A stretch of 64,000 nucleotides of DNA from Ascarosepion bandense (taxonomy: Eukaryota > Mollusca > Cephalopoda > Sepiida > Sepiidae). Shown piece by piece: positions 1-14,800 of this stretch (the stretch's first letter is position 1; the number at the start of each line of letters is the position of its first letter). The stretch lies in contig JBBBDQ010001454.1 of the NCBI GenBank assembly GCA_037127315.1, positions 238,501-302,500 of the forward strand, written 5' to 3'. The position numbers and the translations under genes are program-made. Below the pieces are notes generated by a model. That model was not told the origin of the DNA and ran no database searches. It saw only the letters and a list, made by a program, of their open reading frames with translations.

Positions 1-275
1 AGTCATCACAACTGAAAGTTTGAGCATCCTGGCCTTGTTTAGACAGTTGTTAATGCTAGGTAACATTTCCTAGAAACTGTAACTAAGATCTGCTCAGCTT
101 AGTTGCAGTATAGCATAGCATACAGTATAGTACAGGTGGGTTATGTAGGTGTTGAACAAACAGGTGTGCCTGAGAAGGCGTCTGCAATGGGGATTAGCTA
201 ACTGGAATACATACATTTGATAAAGTGCTAATGAATTCATTATATAGTCACAGTGGGCACAGGAGCAGTTTATCA
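1..275 (+). repeat. Dispersed repeat family A, copy 1 (cut by window edge)
   Basis: It matches 32640-32880 and 50130-50445 over a shared core: gaaactgtaactaagatctg, then a TGAACAAACA segment, then gcatctgcaatgggga. Copy 2 carries GGTTCAAATTTCACC, which resembles a tRNA B box, just before the core. This suggests a SINE, but I do not recognise the family. Confidence 0.65.
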
Positions 276-582
276 ATGAGACTTTTTGCCTTGAGACAAT
301 TTCCAGTTTAGATCTTGTTTTGATTCATAAACTTGCAAAATTTTACTTGCATTCAGGGAAATAACTTTATTTTATTTTTTTTTTTAATGAGAACAATTTC
401 AAATTTTGAAATTTTTGTTTGCATTTCTGCTTCTTGTATGTTTCATTAAACTAATAAAAAGAGGATTTTTCATGACTGATATTAACTTGTATGTGCCTGA
501 ATTAGAATATATATTTTATTTATTTGTTTTCTTTATTATTCAATGTCATCTTCTTAAATTCCTTGATTTTTCTGTTTTGCAG

Positions 583-661
583 ACCAGAATTGAACATTTT
601 GGCTTTTCAACCTTGGAATGGTCTTGATATTCCAGAACGGGTTGACAAATCACTTGGAGAG
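583..661 (+). CDS. SNX14: SNX14 exon 1 of window: start of PXA domain
   Basis: Acceptor ttttgcag and donor gtaggc. One leftover base is followed by 26 codons reading [11 protein letters not shown]...[10 protein letters not shown]; it ends in phase 0. It corresponds to the region just before and at the start of the PXA domain. A longer open frame overlapping it upstream is intronic read-through. Confidence 0.85.
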
Positions 662-912
662 GTAGGCGGTTAAAAATAACTTTGTTTTGGATGAATGAAT
701 GATATTTATTTTTGTTTTTAACCAGGCTTTGTTCGGCATGTGTTAGGATTCATCACATGCTTTATAAGAGCATTTGTTTTTCATAATCTGTCCCTCCTCT
801 TTATATCAGTCCTTTAAATTTCAATCATTGTAAGAGCCACATGCAAATTCCTACCAACTTCTAGACACAGCTGGAAAGAGACATCTCTTTGAAATTTACA
901 TTGACTGCTGTT

Positions 913-947
<35 letters not shown>

Positions 948-3900
948 GGATTAATACAAATATAAAATTTATCACATAGCAGATTGATGTTATTTCCAGC
1001 ATCCCAATTTTAGAGTTTCATAGGCTGACCTAAATATCACTTGTTGTCATAATTTTTATATTTTTAATTTTGGGCATGCGCATTGCTTGTTTTTGATTTT
1101 GTTGATGGCACATTATAGTCGGGTCACTTGGTTACTATTTAGGAGAAAATAAGCGCCATGATGAAATTTACTCGGCCAGAAATTTGAAAACGCTGCTGTA
1201 CTGCTTGGCATTTGCACTGGAAGCTCTAATGCTAACATTTCAGGATTTGGATGTCAATCTGAGGACCATTCAAAGGATTTGGAAAGAGTTGTATGAGTTT
1301 AATGATGATTACAAACGTACAGCAGCTTAGAAAACTCACTCTGATTGTTCTGATAAGAAAATAATGCCTAAATTTGTTAGTGAGGGTCAGACTCAACATG
1401 GAAGCCTACATCAATTGCCTTGAGTGGGTAGTGCTGCCTTTGGATCAAGAGGGTGACTAGCAACAGGACACTGCACCATACCATACAAGGGAAAGCAATG
1501 TATGACATACTTGATGGACTTAGGCAGGTATTGTGTGGATGTGCATAGTGGTGCAGTGGATAACGGCTTGGAATGAGAAATGAAAGAGCTGAGTTCAAAT
1601 TCCACTCATTGCTGTCGAACACTTTCTGCAACTGCATCACCCTTTACATCTGCCCATCTAATTCTCCAAACTGCAAACCCCTTGGTTATTATATGTGGGG
1701 TAGAGTTGAGTGAGAAACTAACAAAACTCCCTGTAAGGACAAAGAAATTGTCTGGAAGCCGTGTTTGAAGCCAATGGCAATTTTATTGAATAAATTTGCT
1801 CCTTAGAATTTCAAGATATTTTTGTGTAACTTGAAAAATAATCTGTTAAAATAAGATGTCAGTGTTATTTTAATTTTGTGTAATTTAGGTGACAATTCAT
1901 CCATCGTACCCTGTAGTTGTTGCAAAATAAAATCATCACATTTGCTTTGATAAATAGTGGACAAAATGTGTCTACTAAAACAAGTTTTTCTTTTATTATA
2001 TATCTGTTGTGGGGGGGGGTTACCCACTTAACTATGGACTCTTCCTATCAGTATATTAACTGAGAGTTAATTACTCTCGTGGCTTCAGTTCAGCTCAGCA
2101 CAGTCTGTCTCTGTTAATCACTGGTAAGCCAAGCTTACATTTACTCTGTTCTCTTGTATCTATTTTTGACTTAATATATGTTGTTAACCTTACCACTGTG
2201 TTTTGAGTTATCATTTCGTGGTCCCATAACCAGTCTACATCAACATCACAGTAAATTAACTGATACTTAATATATTTTTATTTTTATATTTTTTATTTAA
2301 AAATTGAAATATTTTTGTAATGAAATGAAGGATGATTTTCAAAAGAAAATGCAAAATATTGCTTGATGATCAGTTGTGAGATCTGAATTGCCTTTCTCAT
2401 TAACCATTCTGATCATATTTGTTCTTTAAATTCATAATGATGTTACAATAAATTGAAAAAATATCTTTTCTCACTTTTTTTTTTTTAATCCTTTCACACC
2501 AAGCAAGTTGAGACCACCACTAGTACTCAGGTGGTCACAGTGAGAGAAAAGGCTGGTCACAGTGGGTATTGAAGAAAGGATAAAAGATGAACAGGATTCA
2601 AGGAGATGGAATATGGCATATGATGTTGCATTTAAATTTTTGGAGATTGTAGCTATCAAGGAAGCAAGCAAACAAGAAAGTTCCACAGGTGGAAAGTGTG
2701 AGAAAAGAAGTTGGAGTAGAACTGGCGGTTTAACTATTTGAAAAGTAAAAAGGTGGGACCTAGAAAATCTTGTCAGAGCAGTTGCTATGAAAATATTTGT
2801 AGAAAAGACAGAGGGAAGCCACATAACGTTGGTGAGAAAGTGACTGAAGTCAAGATGCCAAGTCAGGATTGATGATATTGCTGATCCTTCTTTGGATTTT
2901 CATCGAGATGAATAGCAAGAGCACCTGACTGGATATAGCAACAATATTCAATGCCTAAATGAATGATAAAAGATGGATTCAGATGAGAAAAACTTTCTGG
3001 TTTGACACAGAAACCCAACTTTTCAAGCAGTAGTTTTCAAAAATCCAAATAGGAAAATGTTGATTAGAGACAAATGCAAATATCATTTAAATAAAACCAC
3101 TTTGTTTATAAATTTGAAAAAAAAATGGAATTATTCTTCTTAATTTGATGTTTGAAGCATTCTTGTAGTATATGCAATTCAAATAAATCTGCAAATGTAT
3201 AAATAATAGTAAACAAGAACATTTTATTGAACATTTTATTGTTTATAACATTTTCATTATTTTTCTTTATTTACAATTTTCTACTGCAAAATGATTATTT
3301 GATTGAAATGGAGTATAGATTTATGAATGTGTAAAAAGTTTTTGTGTGATGTATTTTGTCTCTTAGGACTTCATTGGACTGTGTTTATGTTGATGCAATT
3401 ACTCATGTGCATAAACAAGAGATGCTGGGAAGTTTAAATTTAGAAGAATTTTTAATGTGTGTGTTTTTTTTTTTTAAGGTTTAAATGTATATTTTTCTGA
3501 CTATCCTGTTTTAAAGATTTTTTTTTTTAATTTCGTTTTTTCTAGTTGCTGGACTTAGTTTTCAAAGAATTCATTTATTCCTGGTTTAAGTAAGTTTCAT
3601 CTTTTGAATTTTTTAAAATATAATTTTTTTTTTTATCTAATAAAGTTCACTCAAGAAAAAAGGCCAAAAGCTATTCAATGTAGAGGGCTATTGAATGTGG
3701 TATATGATATAGACATAAGAATAGGAAGTAAAAGTTATGAGGATATGGTGGATAGATAGCAATTGAGCTCAGAGTTAACAGGTTAAGATTGCAGTGTTTA
3801 GGAACACATCTGTGCAGAAATTTGTTTCAGGAAGTAGTGGTTCCTCAGAAGAAGCTTTCTCAGTGGAATATTGTTCATGGCACAAAATGTAATTGAGCAA

Positions 3901-6900
3901 ATGTCATAGAATGATATGTGATTTGCTTAGGGGGTTCAGTCAGGCCATGCTATATATTACCAAGGCCAAAGTGATGAAATGTGACGTCACGGTAGTAGAG
4001 TCATGAATTAGCATTGTTGCAGCCTGTCTCTCACAAAGTCGTTTTTTTTAATAAAGATTTTAAAACCTTTTAAAATGTAACAAGAAAAATAAGACACATG
4101 TTTTTGATTTATGCTGGTTTTATTAATTTTAATTAAAAATAAGGAAAACAATAATTAATAAGAAAATATAAACATTATTGTTGACTACTGACTGTCGGTT
4201 GTGTTTAAATAAACACAGTTTTAAAGACAAAACTTTTCATTTATTCATCTAAATTCTAAAAATTTAACAAACACTGCTTAAATTTTCATATTTTTAATTT
4301 AATTATGAAAAATCACAATCACTTTTGTTTTAATTGCAAGAATTTTTAAATCGGAATCACTCAAATATAGCAATCAAGCAACCATTAGAATTTAGGAACA
4401 AACAAGAAGCAACAATAAATAAGCAAATTAATTAAAAATATTAAAAAATGCAACAATTTAAATTCAAGCAAATTAATTCAAACTAAATAAGTTTAAGTTA
4501 CTGTTTTTTAAAAATCAAGCTTATAAAAGTTTTTTTATGTCTCAAAATTCAGTTGAATGTTTGAATTTTTCTTTTTTTACTTAACTTCTTACAAGTAATA
4601 TTATCATTTTCCTTGCTACAAAAATTATTTAATAATGCATTAGAAGAGCTCCAGATAATCATTTTTTCAATGCTATGACCTTCACCACATGAGTCAACAT
4701 GAAAAAGAAGTTCATCATTAGCCAAAACATCCAATGTTATGTACATAGACAATTTTCTTTGATTCATTGAATGAAGAAAAGAAGGATTCTTTACAAGTTT
4801 ATTAATAACAATAATAATATAATTGTATAGTACTAAATTCATTGTTACATCATTGGGATATAACAGAGAACCTCTATTAATTCCTTGAAAATAACTGTTT
4901 ATATCAGGTCTCTTCCTGATACTAAACTTTTACAACTATAACATTTCCATTTTTTTAAAAGGCATAACAGCAATAAATAATTATGAATCAAACAAATTGA
5001 TAGGATAGCTAAATCTGAAATAGATTTTTAAAAACGTCTTGAGAACTTTTAATCCAATAGATTTATTAATGTCAACAAATGTCTTTAGGGAAATTCTGCT
5101 AAAAAACAACAGAGTTCGAATTTTAAAATAATATTTTGAAATATTTTGATTGAATCCATTGTTAATCCTACTGGATGAAATAAAAAGATAAATTTTTACC
5201 TTTCAAAAAAAAAAAAAATACACCTAAAAAATCCTAGGATATTTGGTAATTCAATTACATTTTTAAAATATTTTAATTGTAAAAAATGAAAAAAAAAGTA
5301 AAAATTAATGTTTCTATTTCATTTATGATGTTAAACTGTTTATAAAAAAAATCATTTTTTTGCAAAACTCTTTTTTGGTTAATGTTTTACTTACTAATTA
5401 ATTTTTTAAGGATTAAAATACCCTAAACCAACTCTAAAAGATTTATTCTTCAGTTAAAATTCTAATTTTTTATTTCCAATTTTTTCTATGGATTAATATC
5501 GATAATTAACTTCAAATTATCAAAAATAGGAAAAAATGGTTGGAAAATATTTTTTGAGGGTGTTCATTTTGTGCTAAATATTTTCTAAAAATTAAATATT
5601 TTAAAAATTAGGTTTTAAAATTCAAGTGTGGTGTGATTTAGGCCTGTATGTTTCAAATAAATTCAAAAATTATTAAGAAATAATAGGTTTAAACAAAGTT
5701 TAAATCATCATTTTCATGTTGACTTTTGCAAGAAATAATTTCACGGAGTTTTCAAATAAAAAAACCTTAAAAATAAAACACATTCTTTTAAAATTGACTA
5801 AAAAATAAATTTTGTAGTTTTTGTTAATACAGGAAAAAGAATAAAAAAAATTTAATTCAGGAATATTTTTTCATCTTTAAAAACGATTCATAAAGTTGCA
5901 AGTATAGAAAAGTCAAGTAAGATTTTACTTTCTATTCCTAAGAATTTTTCTATTCCTAAGAATTTTTTTAAACATTTCATTGAAAAGAAAACATTATTTT
6001 CTTAAATAAAATATCAATAAAATATTAATTCAAATATTTTTAGAAAATATAATGTTTAACAACTTTTTTCGACTTCAGTTTAAGTTTTAAAACATTTCGA
6101 AAAAAAAAACAAAAAAAAACTTACGAACGAATAGCCATAAATTTTATTTTTTTAATTCAGATATTTTTTAAGATAATTTTTATTTCAATTTTATTCAAAG
6201 AAATAAAAATAATATCTTATTTTATTATATTAATTTAAAAGATATATTATAAACAAAGTGCTTTCAATCTTGTGCTACGGCAAAACTAATTTTTTAGCAA
6301 ATTTTGATTTTGGCGACTGTTGAAATAAATGATGATAAAATTTTAACTACTCACTTGCTAAATGGACTTGTAGTAAAATTCTCCCTTTTAATGGCATGTT
6401 TCCATTTATCAAATAAAGGTTTATTTTTTGGAAATGAAAAACAATGAACTTTCGGTCCATTTTTATAATTCCCTTTGCAATTTGGTTCTGAAAATAAGTT
6501 AACGCTAACAGACGCCGGGTAGTAAAACAACACTACTAAGTGTGACGTCAGCAAGTCAACTTTAATCATAGAACAGGCCTGGTAATATAGCGACGGCCTT
6601 GGTTCAGTACAGTAAAAAATACAACACAAGCACTGTAATTTTGGTTGACGAACTCGTATTTATTAGGGAAGTTAAACAATGGATGTTATTCCAAATCACC
6701 TGACCATCAATCTTCCATTAACAAATGGAACCTTAATGCAAACAAAAGCTTTCCAAATCTGGATATTTCTATATCATTCACCATTTGGTCACTATAACTA
6801 TATATATATAAGATGAGAAAGTTTATATTGAAACTTTCTCACTTGTTCACTACTCTAAGTGAAAAATAACATAAAGAAAATCCTGTGACCATTTCATGGG

Positions 6901-7260
6901 AAACACAATAACTTTTCAGACTTGCTAAATGCAACATATGCATCATTCAATTTATTTCATCAATGGCATAGTAAATGTCTGGGTCTCAAGTCATTTCAAG
7001 TCTCTACCCACCCCCTTTACACTTACAATAAAATTTCTCCTATCCATCATGACCTGACTTTCTAATGTGTTCATTGAGACAATCTCTCTGAAAATCCCCT
7101 CCCCTTAATAGTCTGGATGTGGTAAAAATTGTTTTGTTTGTAAGCTTCTATATATAATGTTTCCTAACAGAAAAATATTTCACTGCCTGACTTGGTGCTA
7201 ATAAGATAGTACCAAAACACAATGGCTCTTGTGTTGCAGTAAACTGTTTTTTATTATAAT

Positions 7261-7320
<60 letters not shown>

Positions 7321-10300
7321 CAGTCTTTATTATAATGGAGAGGATTGTATACAGTATATTTTCAGTATTTTACATTGAGCACTGTGTTATTGTAGCATTC
7401 ATGTCTTTGACACATTCTTTTAATTACCATAAAAAGTAATATATAGTCTGTTTTTGGGAAGCAATTCCTCTCTTATACAAGTTTGATTGAAGATGACTGA
7501 CAAGGTACTGTGATTTATCTTTTTATTATATCTTTCTAGTATGAATACATGAAATTTCTTTTTGGATATTTGTCTAAAAACTGTCTAAATGATCTTTGGA
7601 ATTGAGCACTTTTATCTAATTATCCTAATTAAGGATGCTTTCTTGTTTTTAAGAATATGTAAATTTTATAACAATAGAAATGTTTTAATTCCTGAACACA
7701 GGCAACACATTGTGACTGTTCATAATTGATATTATTAAGAGTTGGTTTCTAGTCTTTTATTATTAAGGCTTCAAATGTTTTTTAAGCATTTTCTGTATTT
7801 AAATTATTATGTTGGTGTTTTCTACATTACAGATAGGGGTGGGTGGTAAGTGTGTGTGTGTGTGTTTAAATAGGTTCTAATGGAATTATGATTCAAGAAG
7901 TGCAATATAAGTCGTCTTGATTAGGCATGTTTTTTTTTTATTTATTTTTTTACTAAAAGCTTCCATTATTATATATAAGGTCTTATGTCTAGAGTCATGT
8001 CATCAGGACATGTATTTAAGTCATGTGACTTATTTTTATTTGATCATATGTGTCAATATGTTCTTTAACTGCATTATCCATGACTTATTGTCACGAGTGC
8101 TTTGGCATAGGATAATAATCTGTTTTACCATCACAACTGATTAGTGAGTTCAGTCCTCACTAAGGGCTCTTTACTTGAGGTCTTGTGTTAAACTCATGTG
8201 AGTAAACAAAAATCTCTGCCAAATTATGTTTATATCTTGAATGTTCCAGAGGTTTGCAGAAAAATTTGAATCTGTATAATTAAAAAAATATGTATTAATA
8301 ACATTAAATGAACAGTCTTGTCATCAAATTATTGTATATTAACCATATTTTTTATTTATCAACATACACATAAATATCTTGAATTAGATAACATAATCCT
8401 GTTGATGTTAAAGAAAATAATGAACTTTTTAAATAGTGCGCATACAATGCAACCCTCACTTTCCAATAACTGGCCAATGATTACTCTACATTGCATTCTG
8501 ATTCTTGAGCTTGTTGGGGTGCACTAAAACCTGGGAAAGGGCATGTTCACAAGGTAGCATGATGAAAGACAAACTGTTTCTCCATATTATATGTAGGTGT
8601 TTTATTCAGGGCTTTACCTACTTGTCTGGGTGGATAGGTAGATGATGGGTAGGTAGACTTGGACAACTTCTGCTATGTCAGCTTTTCCTCCTACCAACCT
8701 CTTTGCCCATCCTCTCATACCAATCTTGTTGCTTGCAATATTAATGTAGGCTTCAGAATTGCAGTGAAGATGTCTGTCTCCATTCATATTTTAAAGAAAT
8801 AAATATAAAAAGTTGGACCAACTTTTTATATTCATTTCTTTATAAATTGATAAATATTGCATAGCATTAGATTTTAGAACTTTGTAAATATAGTCAGTCA
8901 GTTAAGTGCCATACGTGATACACGCTTGGGCGATCATGTCTCGAAAGAGACATGACTGACTGGGTAGAAGATTATCCTGCAGTAGGTTGCCATTGCTTTC
9001 TGTGGTAGACTGGTTGCCGACCAAGGCTAAAGAACCCAATCTGTCCTGCTATTTAACCCATAACTGGAAGTAAATATAGAAGTATTCTTATAAATAGTGT
9101 TTAATATTTTTGTTGTAAATTCTCAAGAAAAATAAAATGTATAAATTCACTTTCTGTATGTGTTTAGGTTTTATTACTGTTTTAATGATCACCTTTTTAA
9201 CACAAACCTTGCCAAAGAGTGAAGTTAAAATAATAGCAGTGTCAAGGGAATGTCTATCTTTTTGACACTTCAGTTTTTTTTTCCAGATGTCGAAGTTTAG
9301 CAAAACTCTCTTTTACAGTTATAATAAATCTAATTCTGTTTTTATTGATAGAGACTTGAGTGATGATGAGGAATTTGTGGATGAGTTAAGAACAAACATT
9401 CGTTTTATCACAGCTGTGCTCTTAAGAAGAGCCAAAAAGGTAAATATCTTTAAAATTCTGATTCATTAAAAACAAATTTTTAAAGTAAAACTTATGCAAA
9501 TACTAATTGCAATAATTTTTCCTTTTTGAATGACAACCGTTCCAATAGTAAAACAATAATCACAAGGATCTTCTAAGATATTTAATCATTGTATAATCTT
9601 TGACAACAATCAATGTGTGTCTATTAGCATTTCTTTTGAATATTGGAATTAAATTAATAATTATTTCATCAGAACTTTATTTTGCAGTATTTCTATTTTA
9701 TCCTTATTAAATATTAAATCAAATCAGGTCCAAGGGAAGTAAATTTTGTAAAATTTAACTTCTTTTGTTTTCTTCTTTTTTCTTTTTCTTGCTTTTTCTT
9801 TTCTTTTTACATCTTTTTCTTTTTCCTTCATCATTTCACCCCAAACAAGGTATTGAAGCCACTAAGACACAGGGTTTACAGTGTGTTAGAAAATATGTGA
9901 AAAAAACTTTTGAGGAAAGAGAACAATAAAAAAAAACAAGAATTAAGACAGAAGATAACGATTGACATTGCATTTAAAATTTTGATGATCAAAATTGACT
10001 TTGAAGTAAGAAGCTGGAAGAGATTTCCATGAGTGAGAAGTGTGATGGAATAAACTGTTGCATCTAGCCATTTCAATCATAAATAATGAGATTTTACCAC
10101 TGATCTAGTACTGCACTTAAACTCATAAAGTCTAGGTACCACAGAGGAAAGTTCATTAGAACAATTATCACGAAAGTATTTATACAAAAGGGCAGGAAGT
10201 TATATCATGGAAGTTGGAAAATCACTAAAACAGATGCCAGATCAGAACTAATAACATTGCAGATGTCTTTGGATTTTATCAAGAATCTCTAAATATATAA

Positions 10301-11497
10301 GAGGGGCACCATACTAGATGTGGCAGCAGTAGTCAAAATATAGATCAATGACAGACTTATAAATATCTAAGACAGATTCTGGAGAGAAAAATTGTCTAGC
10401 TTGACACAGTGAACCAACTTTTCTAGCAACAAACCCAGCAATTCAATACAATCTTTTCACTCTGCAAGCATTTGTATTTATATAAAAATTAATAGAAATA
10501 TGTATTTGTATTTATTTCTATTCTCCTTAGAATAATAATTCTGATGATATAATGAAGTAATGAATAGTGGCTTGGAGAGCTGAGTTGGAATTCTGGTCAA
10601 GTTTGTTACATTCACTTATATGCAAATACCCTTAGGAAACCCCATCTATGGGTTAAATATCCTCACCTGCCCACAATTGACCAAGTGTGGTGGGTATAGC
10701 TACAATCTTGAAGACATGGTCACTTAGAGAGGGGTTTCCTCAGCAGGAATGAGGTCTTGTACGTAGAAATATTAACACTTTTTTTTTTTTTTTTGTCCGT
10801 TAATCAAATATTGATTTTTAGGACTGCCGTTCCCAAACCACTTTTCTCTAAGCCATATTTTGGAGTGAAAATGTGTTTGAACCTCACCAAAAGAAAGTCC
10901 CGGGGAAAAGGAGTAAGTAGCTGTATAGCAATGAAGGTCCATAGTGAGACTTAAAGGGAGATAACTGCGGATTTGAATTTAGAACATTAACTCTCTCTCC
11001 TTTAATTTGCAAACTGTAATTACTATAGTCTTAATACTTGATATAATGTAAAAATATCACAATGATAAAATCAATCAAATATTTATAACTATTTATTCTA
11101 AGACTTATGCATGCAATTACATGTAATCCATAATAATGTTTTAAATTTTGAAATCGTGTTTACGTATGAATTTTTTAAAACTGTTTCTAAATCTTTGTAT
11201 TTCAATCATTCGGCCTCACCTGCTATTGACTTCTGTCACACCTATGTGGTGTGCTGCACCGTTTGGAAATCATTGACCTAGGAGAATATTATTTTCATCA
11301 TTTATCATCATTTTTCTTTTTCCTAAATGATGTTCTTTAGAATGAATAGTAATCAATTCCTACCAGATGTGATAACAAACTTGTCTTGTGTGTTAAAAAA
11401 AGCAAGAATATTCGTATTTGTTAGAAAATTGTAAGCTACGAAAAAAAAAATGAAGTCACTCATGAATGTTAGATTAAACATTTGGAATCCTGGGTTG

Positions 11498-11538
<41 letters not shown>

Positions 11539-11854
11539 ATAATAATATTTATTAATAAATTATAACATTGATATGTTATAATATCACTACAAAAGTAGCT
11601 ATTTTGTTTCAACACTTTTTGTGTCTTTTCAAGTGATGTTATTTCAAATGAAATGGATTCATTTGAAATAACAACATCACTTGAAAAGACAAAAAAAGTG
11701 TCGAAACAAAATAGCTACTTTTGTAGTGATATTATAACATATCAATGTTATAATTTATTAATAAATATTATTATTATTATTAGCTCTACTTTGTATTGAG
11801 CACTTTTTTAAAAATAGTGTTTCTTTGGATGGGGAATATTATTCCACCCATACT

Positions 11855-11899
<45 letters not shown>

Positions 11900-14800
11900 G
11901 ACAGTCTTAATATATTTGATTGCTAATTATTTCAGATTGATGTCCCTGAACTTCTTGTTGGAAAAATATCCAAAGCTGCCCTGTCACACTTAGATGCCTA
12001 TTTGCAGACAAAAAGGAGAGGTAATCTAAATCTTTTTTAATCATTAATCAAATGACAAACCCTCATTATAGGTCTACTATATGTTCTCAATCAGAAAAAC
12101 AAGGTAGCTTTCTATTTTCACGATTTTATACACGATTTGACATTAGTTTATATTACTGTATTTCCTTGTGCATAATATGCCTCTTAACTGTTGTCATTCC
12201 TAGATCCACCCTGACTTTGTGTGGTAGCATCTGTTAGGGTTTCAGCTATGAGCAAGTAGTGAACCCCTCTTAAACAAAAATCAGCAATACATTTTTATAA
12301 TAAAATGACCAACAATACATTTTATAGCAAAACAACAATGAATTCAATGCTAAAAAAATATGAAATTACATTTTTATAATAAGATTATCAACAATATATT
12401 TTATCATCTACAAACTATATATCTAAAAACATCCCTTTATCCTGAAAAGGTAAGATCATCTACAAAATATTTATAATTGAAGCCATAAAATTGCTTACAA
12501 AATATTTAGATTCCAGCATTAAATAACCTATACAGGTTGTTATGCTGCTAAACAAAATCAACTAATGACAATACTTATTTATAGTAAAATTACTAGCATT
12601 ACATATTTAAAGCAAAATGACCAGCAACACATTTTATCTAAGAGAAGAAAATTACTTGAAAAGTAATTGAAACTCACCTGAACCGAGCTGAATGTGTAAT
12701 GCTTCTCATGCTAATGGCACTTCTCTATGGCATATGATTTCATTGAACTACTTTTGAATGTCTTTCTCTTGAATTTACAGTTAAATTAATTTTGGGTCAT
12801 CAAGAGAGAATGTGCACTGTTTTGGGGCCTTCCTTCAAATGGTTTCACTTGCACACCGGTCCCATCTCACTCATGTGAGACCCCATTATAATGATATACT
12901 AGTATTTCTAGTGTATCATATTCCAATATTCAACGGTGAAAATAGATTTATGAAAAAAAACAGTAAACAGCAAACCTCACATTCTGAGAATACAACATGA
13001 ACCTCATTATGCATTCAAAATCAGTCATATCATGTCATGTTTGCTGGAACACTCCATGGAATATTTCTTTTTTTCCATATCCACAAAGAACTATTTTCAG
13101 TTACTTCTATTAGATGTTTTATACTTTTGGCCCTATTATGCCCTTTGATTTGACCCAGAAATTGGTGCAGAGTGCCTGTAATGAAACCTCTTGTTCCGAT
13201 TTCTACTGCTCTAATAATTACATTTTACCCTTCCTTTACCAGCTCTGATTTTAGATTTTCACATTTATTAGTTTTATATTTGTGGCTTTGTTCTATCTGG
13301 CTTTCATATGATGCTCTTAATTCTACCAGGACGATTTTATAGTTCACCCTTGATAGAACAACAATATCTGGTCACAGACCCTTACTTGATATTATTTTGG
13401 GGTCATCATTACACTCATCAGGAAGGTCTGCAGATATCTCCCAAATGCCACCAGAATTAAGATTTTGTCCAGGCATAGCTAGATATTTGCCTGTTTGCTT
13501 TGAGCCAATATATATATATTTTTCCTCTGCAACAAATTTCTGGGTTGAATTAGATGACTCAGACTTCATATGTTTCTTTCTATAATTTTCACCAGCTCAT
13601 CCGAAACACTATTGTGGCTCCAGGTATATTTTCCATTGACAAGAGCTGTTTTACAGGAACTAAGAACATATTTTAATGTTTGTGGCTTTTCCTTACACAG
13701 GGGACAAGTTGAATCACTTTCATTCTTCCATTTAACAAGATTGTTCTTAGATGATAGCAGTTCATATGTGGAACATATTAAAAAAAAAACTCAACCTGAG
13801 TGGAGCCATCTGCCAAATGTCCTTCCAAGTAATAGATTTCTGCAGAGCCTCCTCCCAGTTTGTCCATTGTTGGGATTGTTGTATTCCTTTTGCCAGTCTT
13901 TTATGATTTTTCTTTGTTCCTTACATTTTGGATGACCATGTTTCGGCAATCTTTACCAGAAGTTTTCAACCACCACTTTCATTTAGTCCTAACCTGTGTT
14001 TCCCTGCTTGGGTGTATTCAATGACTTCATTGAAAGCTAGATTGTCTTCAGCGCTTGTTATTGTCTCTCTGACCTTCCACTTTCTCCCGGTTTTTAATGC
14101 AGGATTTAATGCTTTTACTACTTTATCCTTGGAATCATCCAACATCATTTGAAGTTTGATTTTCCCGGATTTATACTCCTCCACAATTGATTTAAATAGA
14201 AACTTTAGCTTTTTTGTTTGCAGTACAATGCAATATCAGACAAACCTGGAGGTAAACCCAACTATTTTTGGATATATTTTTTTATCTTTCTTTCCATTCA
14301 CTCAACTGTACTTATTTCAAAATTGTATACAAGTAGGGGCCATAGTATCATTGGAATGAGTGCATCCTCTAAGCACCATACCTTGTATTTTCCTTTTAAA
14401 GGATAATGATGTATCTTATGGAGATCTTCTTGTAATGATCTGGATGTTTCTTTCACTTAGTTGGTATCTTTTAAGGATTGATCATACCACTGTCCTAAAC
14501 TTTCACTGATTTTCCTGATATAGTAGGGAGCCTTTGACTATCTACTACAAAATTTATGTTTTGATTCAATTTTCCTTTTCTAAGAGAAAAACTTCTGGAT
14601 TTGTTTGGTTTAAATTTCATTGTACACCAATTTATCAGGTCATCCATCATGCTTAATATCTTGCAAGTTGAACTTACTTTGGATGAGAGGATTGTAGTGC
14701 CATCCAGGAATGCCTTCACTGGTGGCATTCGACAACCTCAACCAAGCTCAACAACATCAGCCTTGTTGTTTGTTGCTTTGAGAATCAGCTGCATTGCTAG

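Larger units (their letters stand above)
3985..6545. other. Very AT-rich block framing the THAP element
   Basis: Composition shifts to long A/T runs at about 4030 and returns to normal near 6490. GTGACGTCAC at 3982-3991 and GTGACGTCAGC at 6542-6552 bracket the block. These could be decayed ends of the THAP transposon or chance CRE-like octamers. I saw no other coding signal inside. Confidence 0.35.
11532..11782. repeat. Foldback: ~120-bp inverted arms, 5-nt loop, hammerhead-like fold in each arm
   Basis: Left arm 11532-11652, loop 11653-11657, right arm 11658-11782, with only a few mismatches. Immediately right of it (11783-11815) is the AGCTCTAC...TATTGAGCACTTTT motif shared with Penelope-type terminal repeats at 20.1, 35.7 and 36.5 kb, so the foldback looks like two such termini joined head to head. 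Confidence 0.85.

Noticed and set aside
2471..2824. 117-codon minus frame as a gene
   Set aside because: It is an out-of-frame or decayed reading of the LINE C-terminus and 3' tail.
6818..6843. 10-bp hairpin GAGAAAGTTT as a terminator or ribozyme
   Set aside because: A simple stem-loop without CTGANGA or GAAA in the right places; probably part of the type B terminal repeat.
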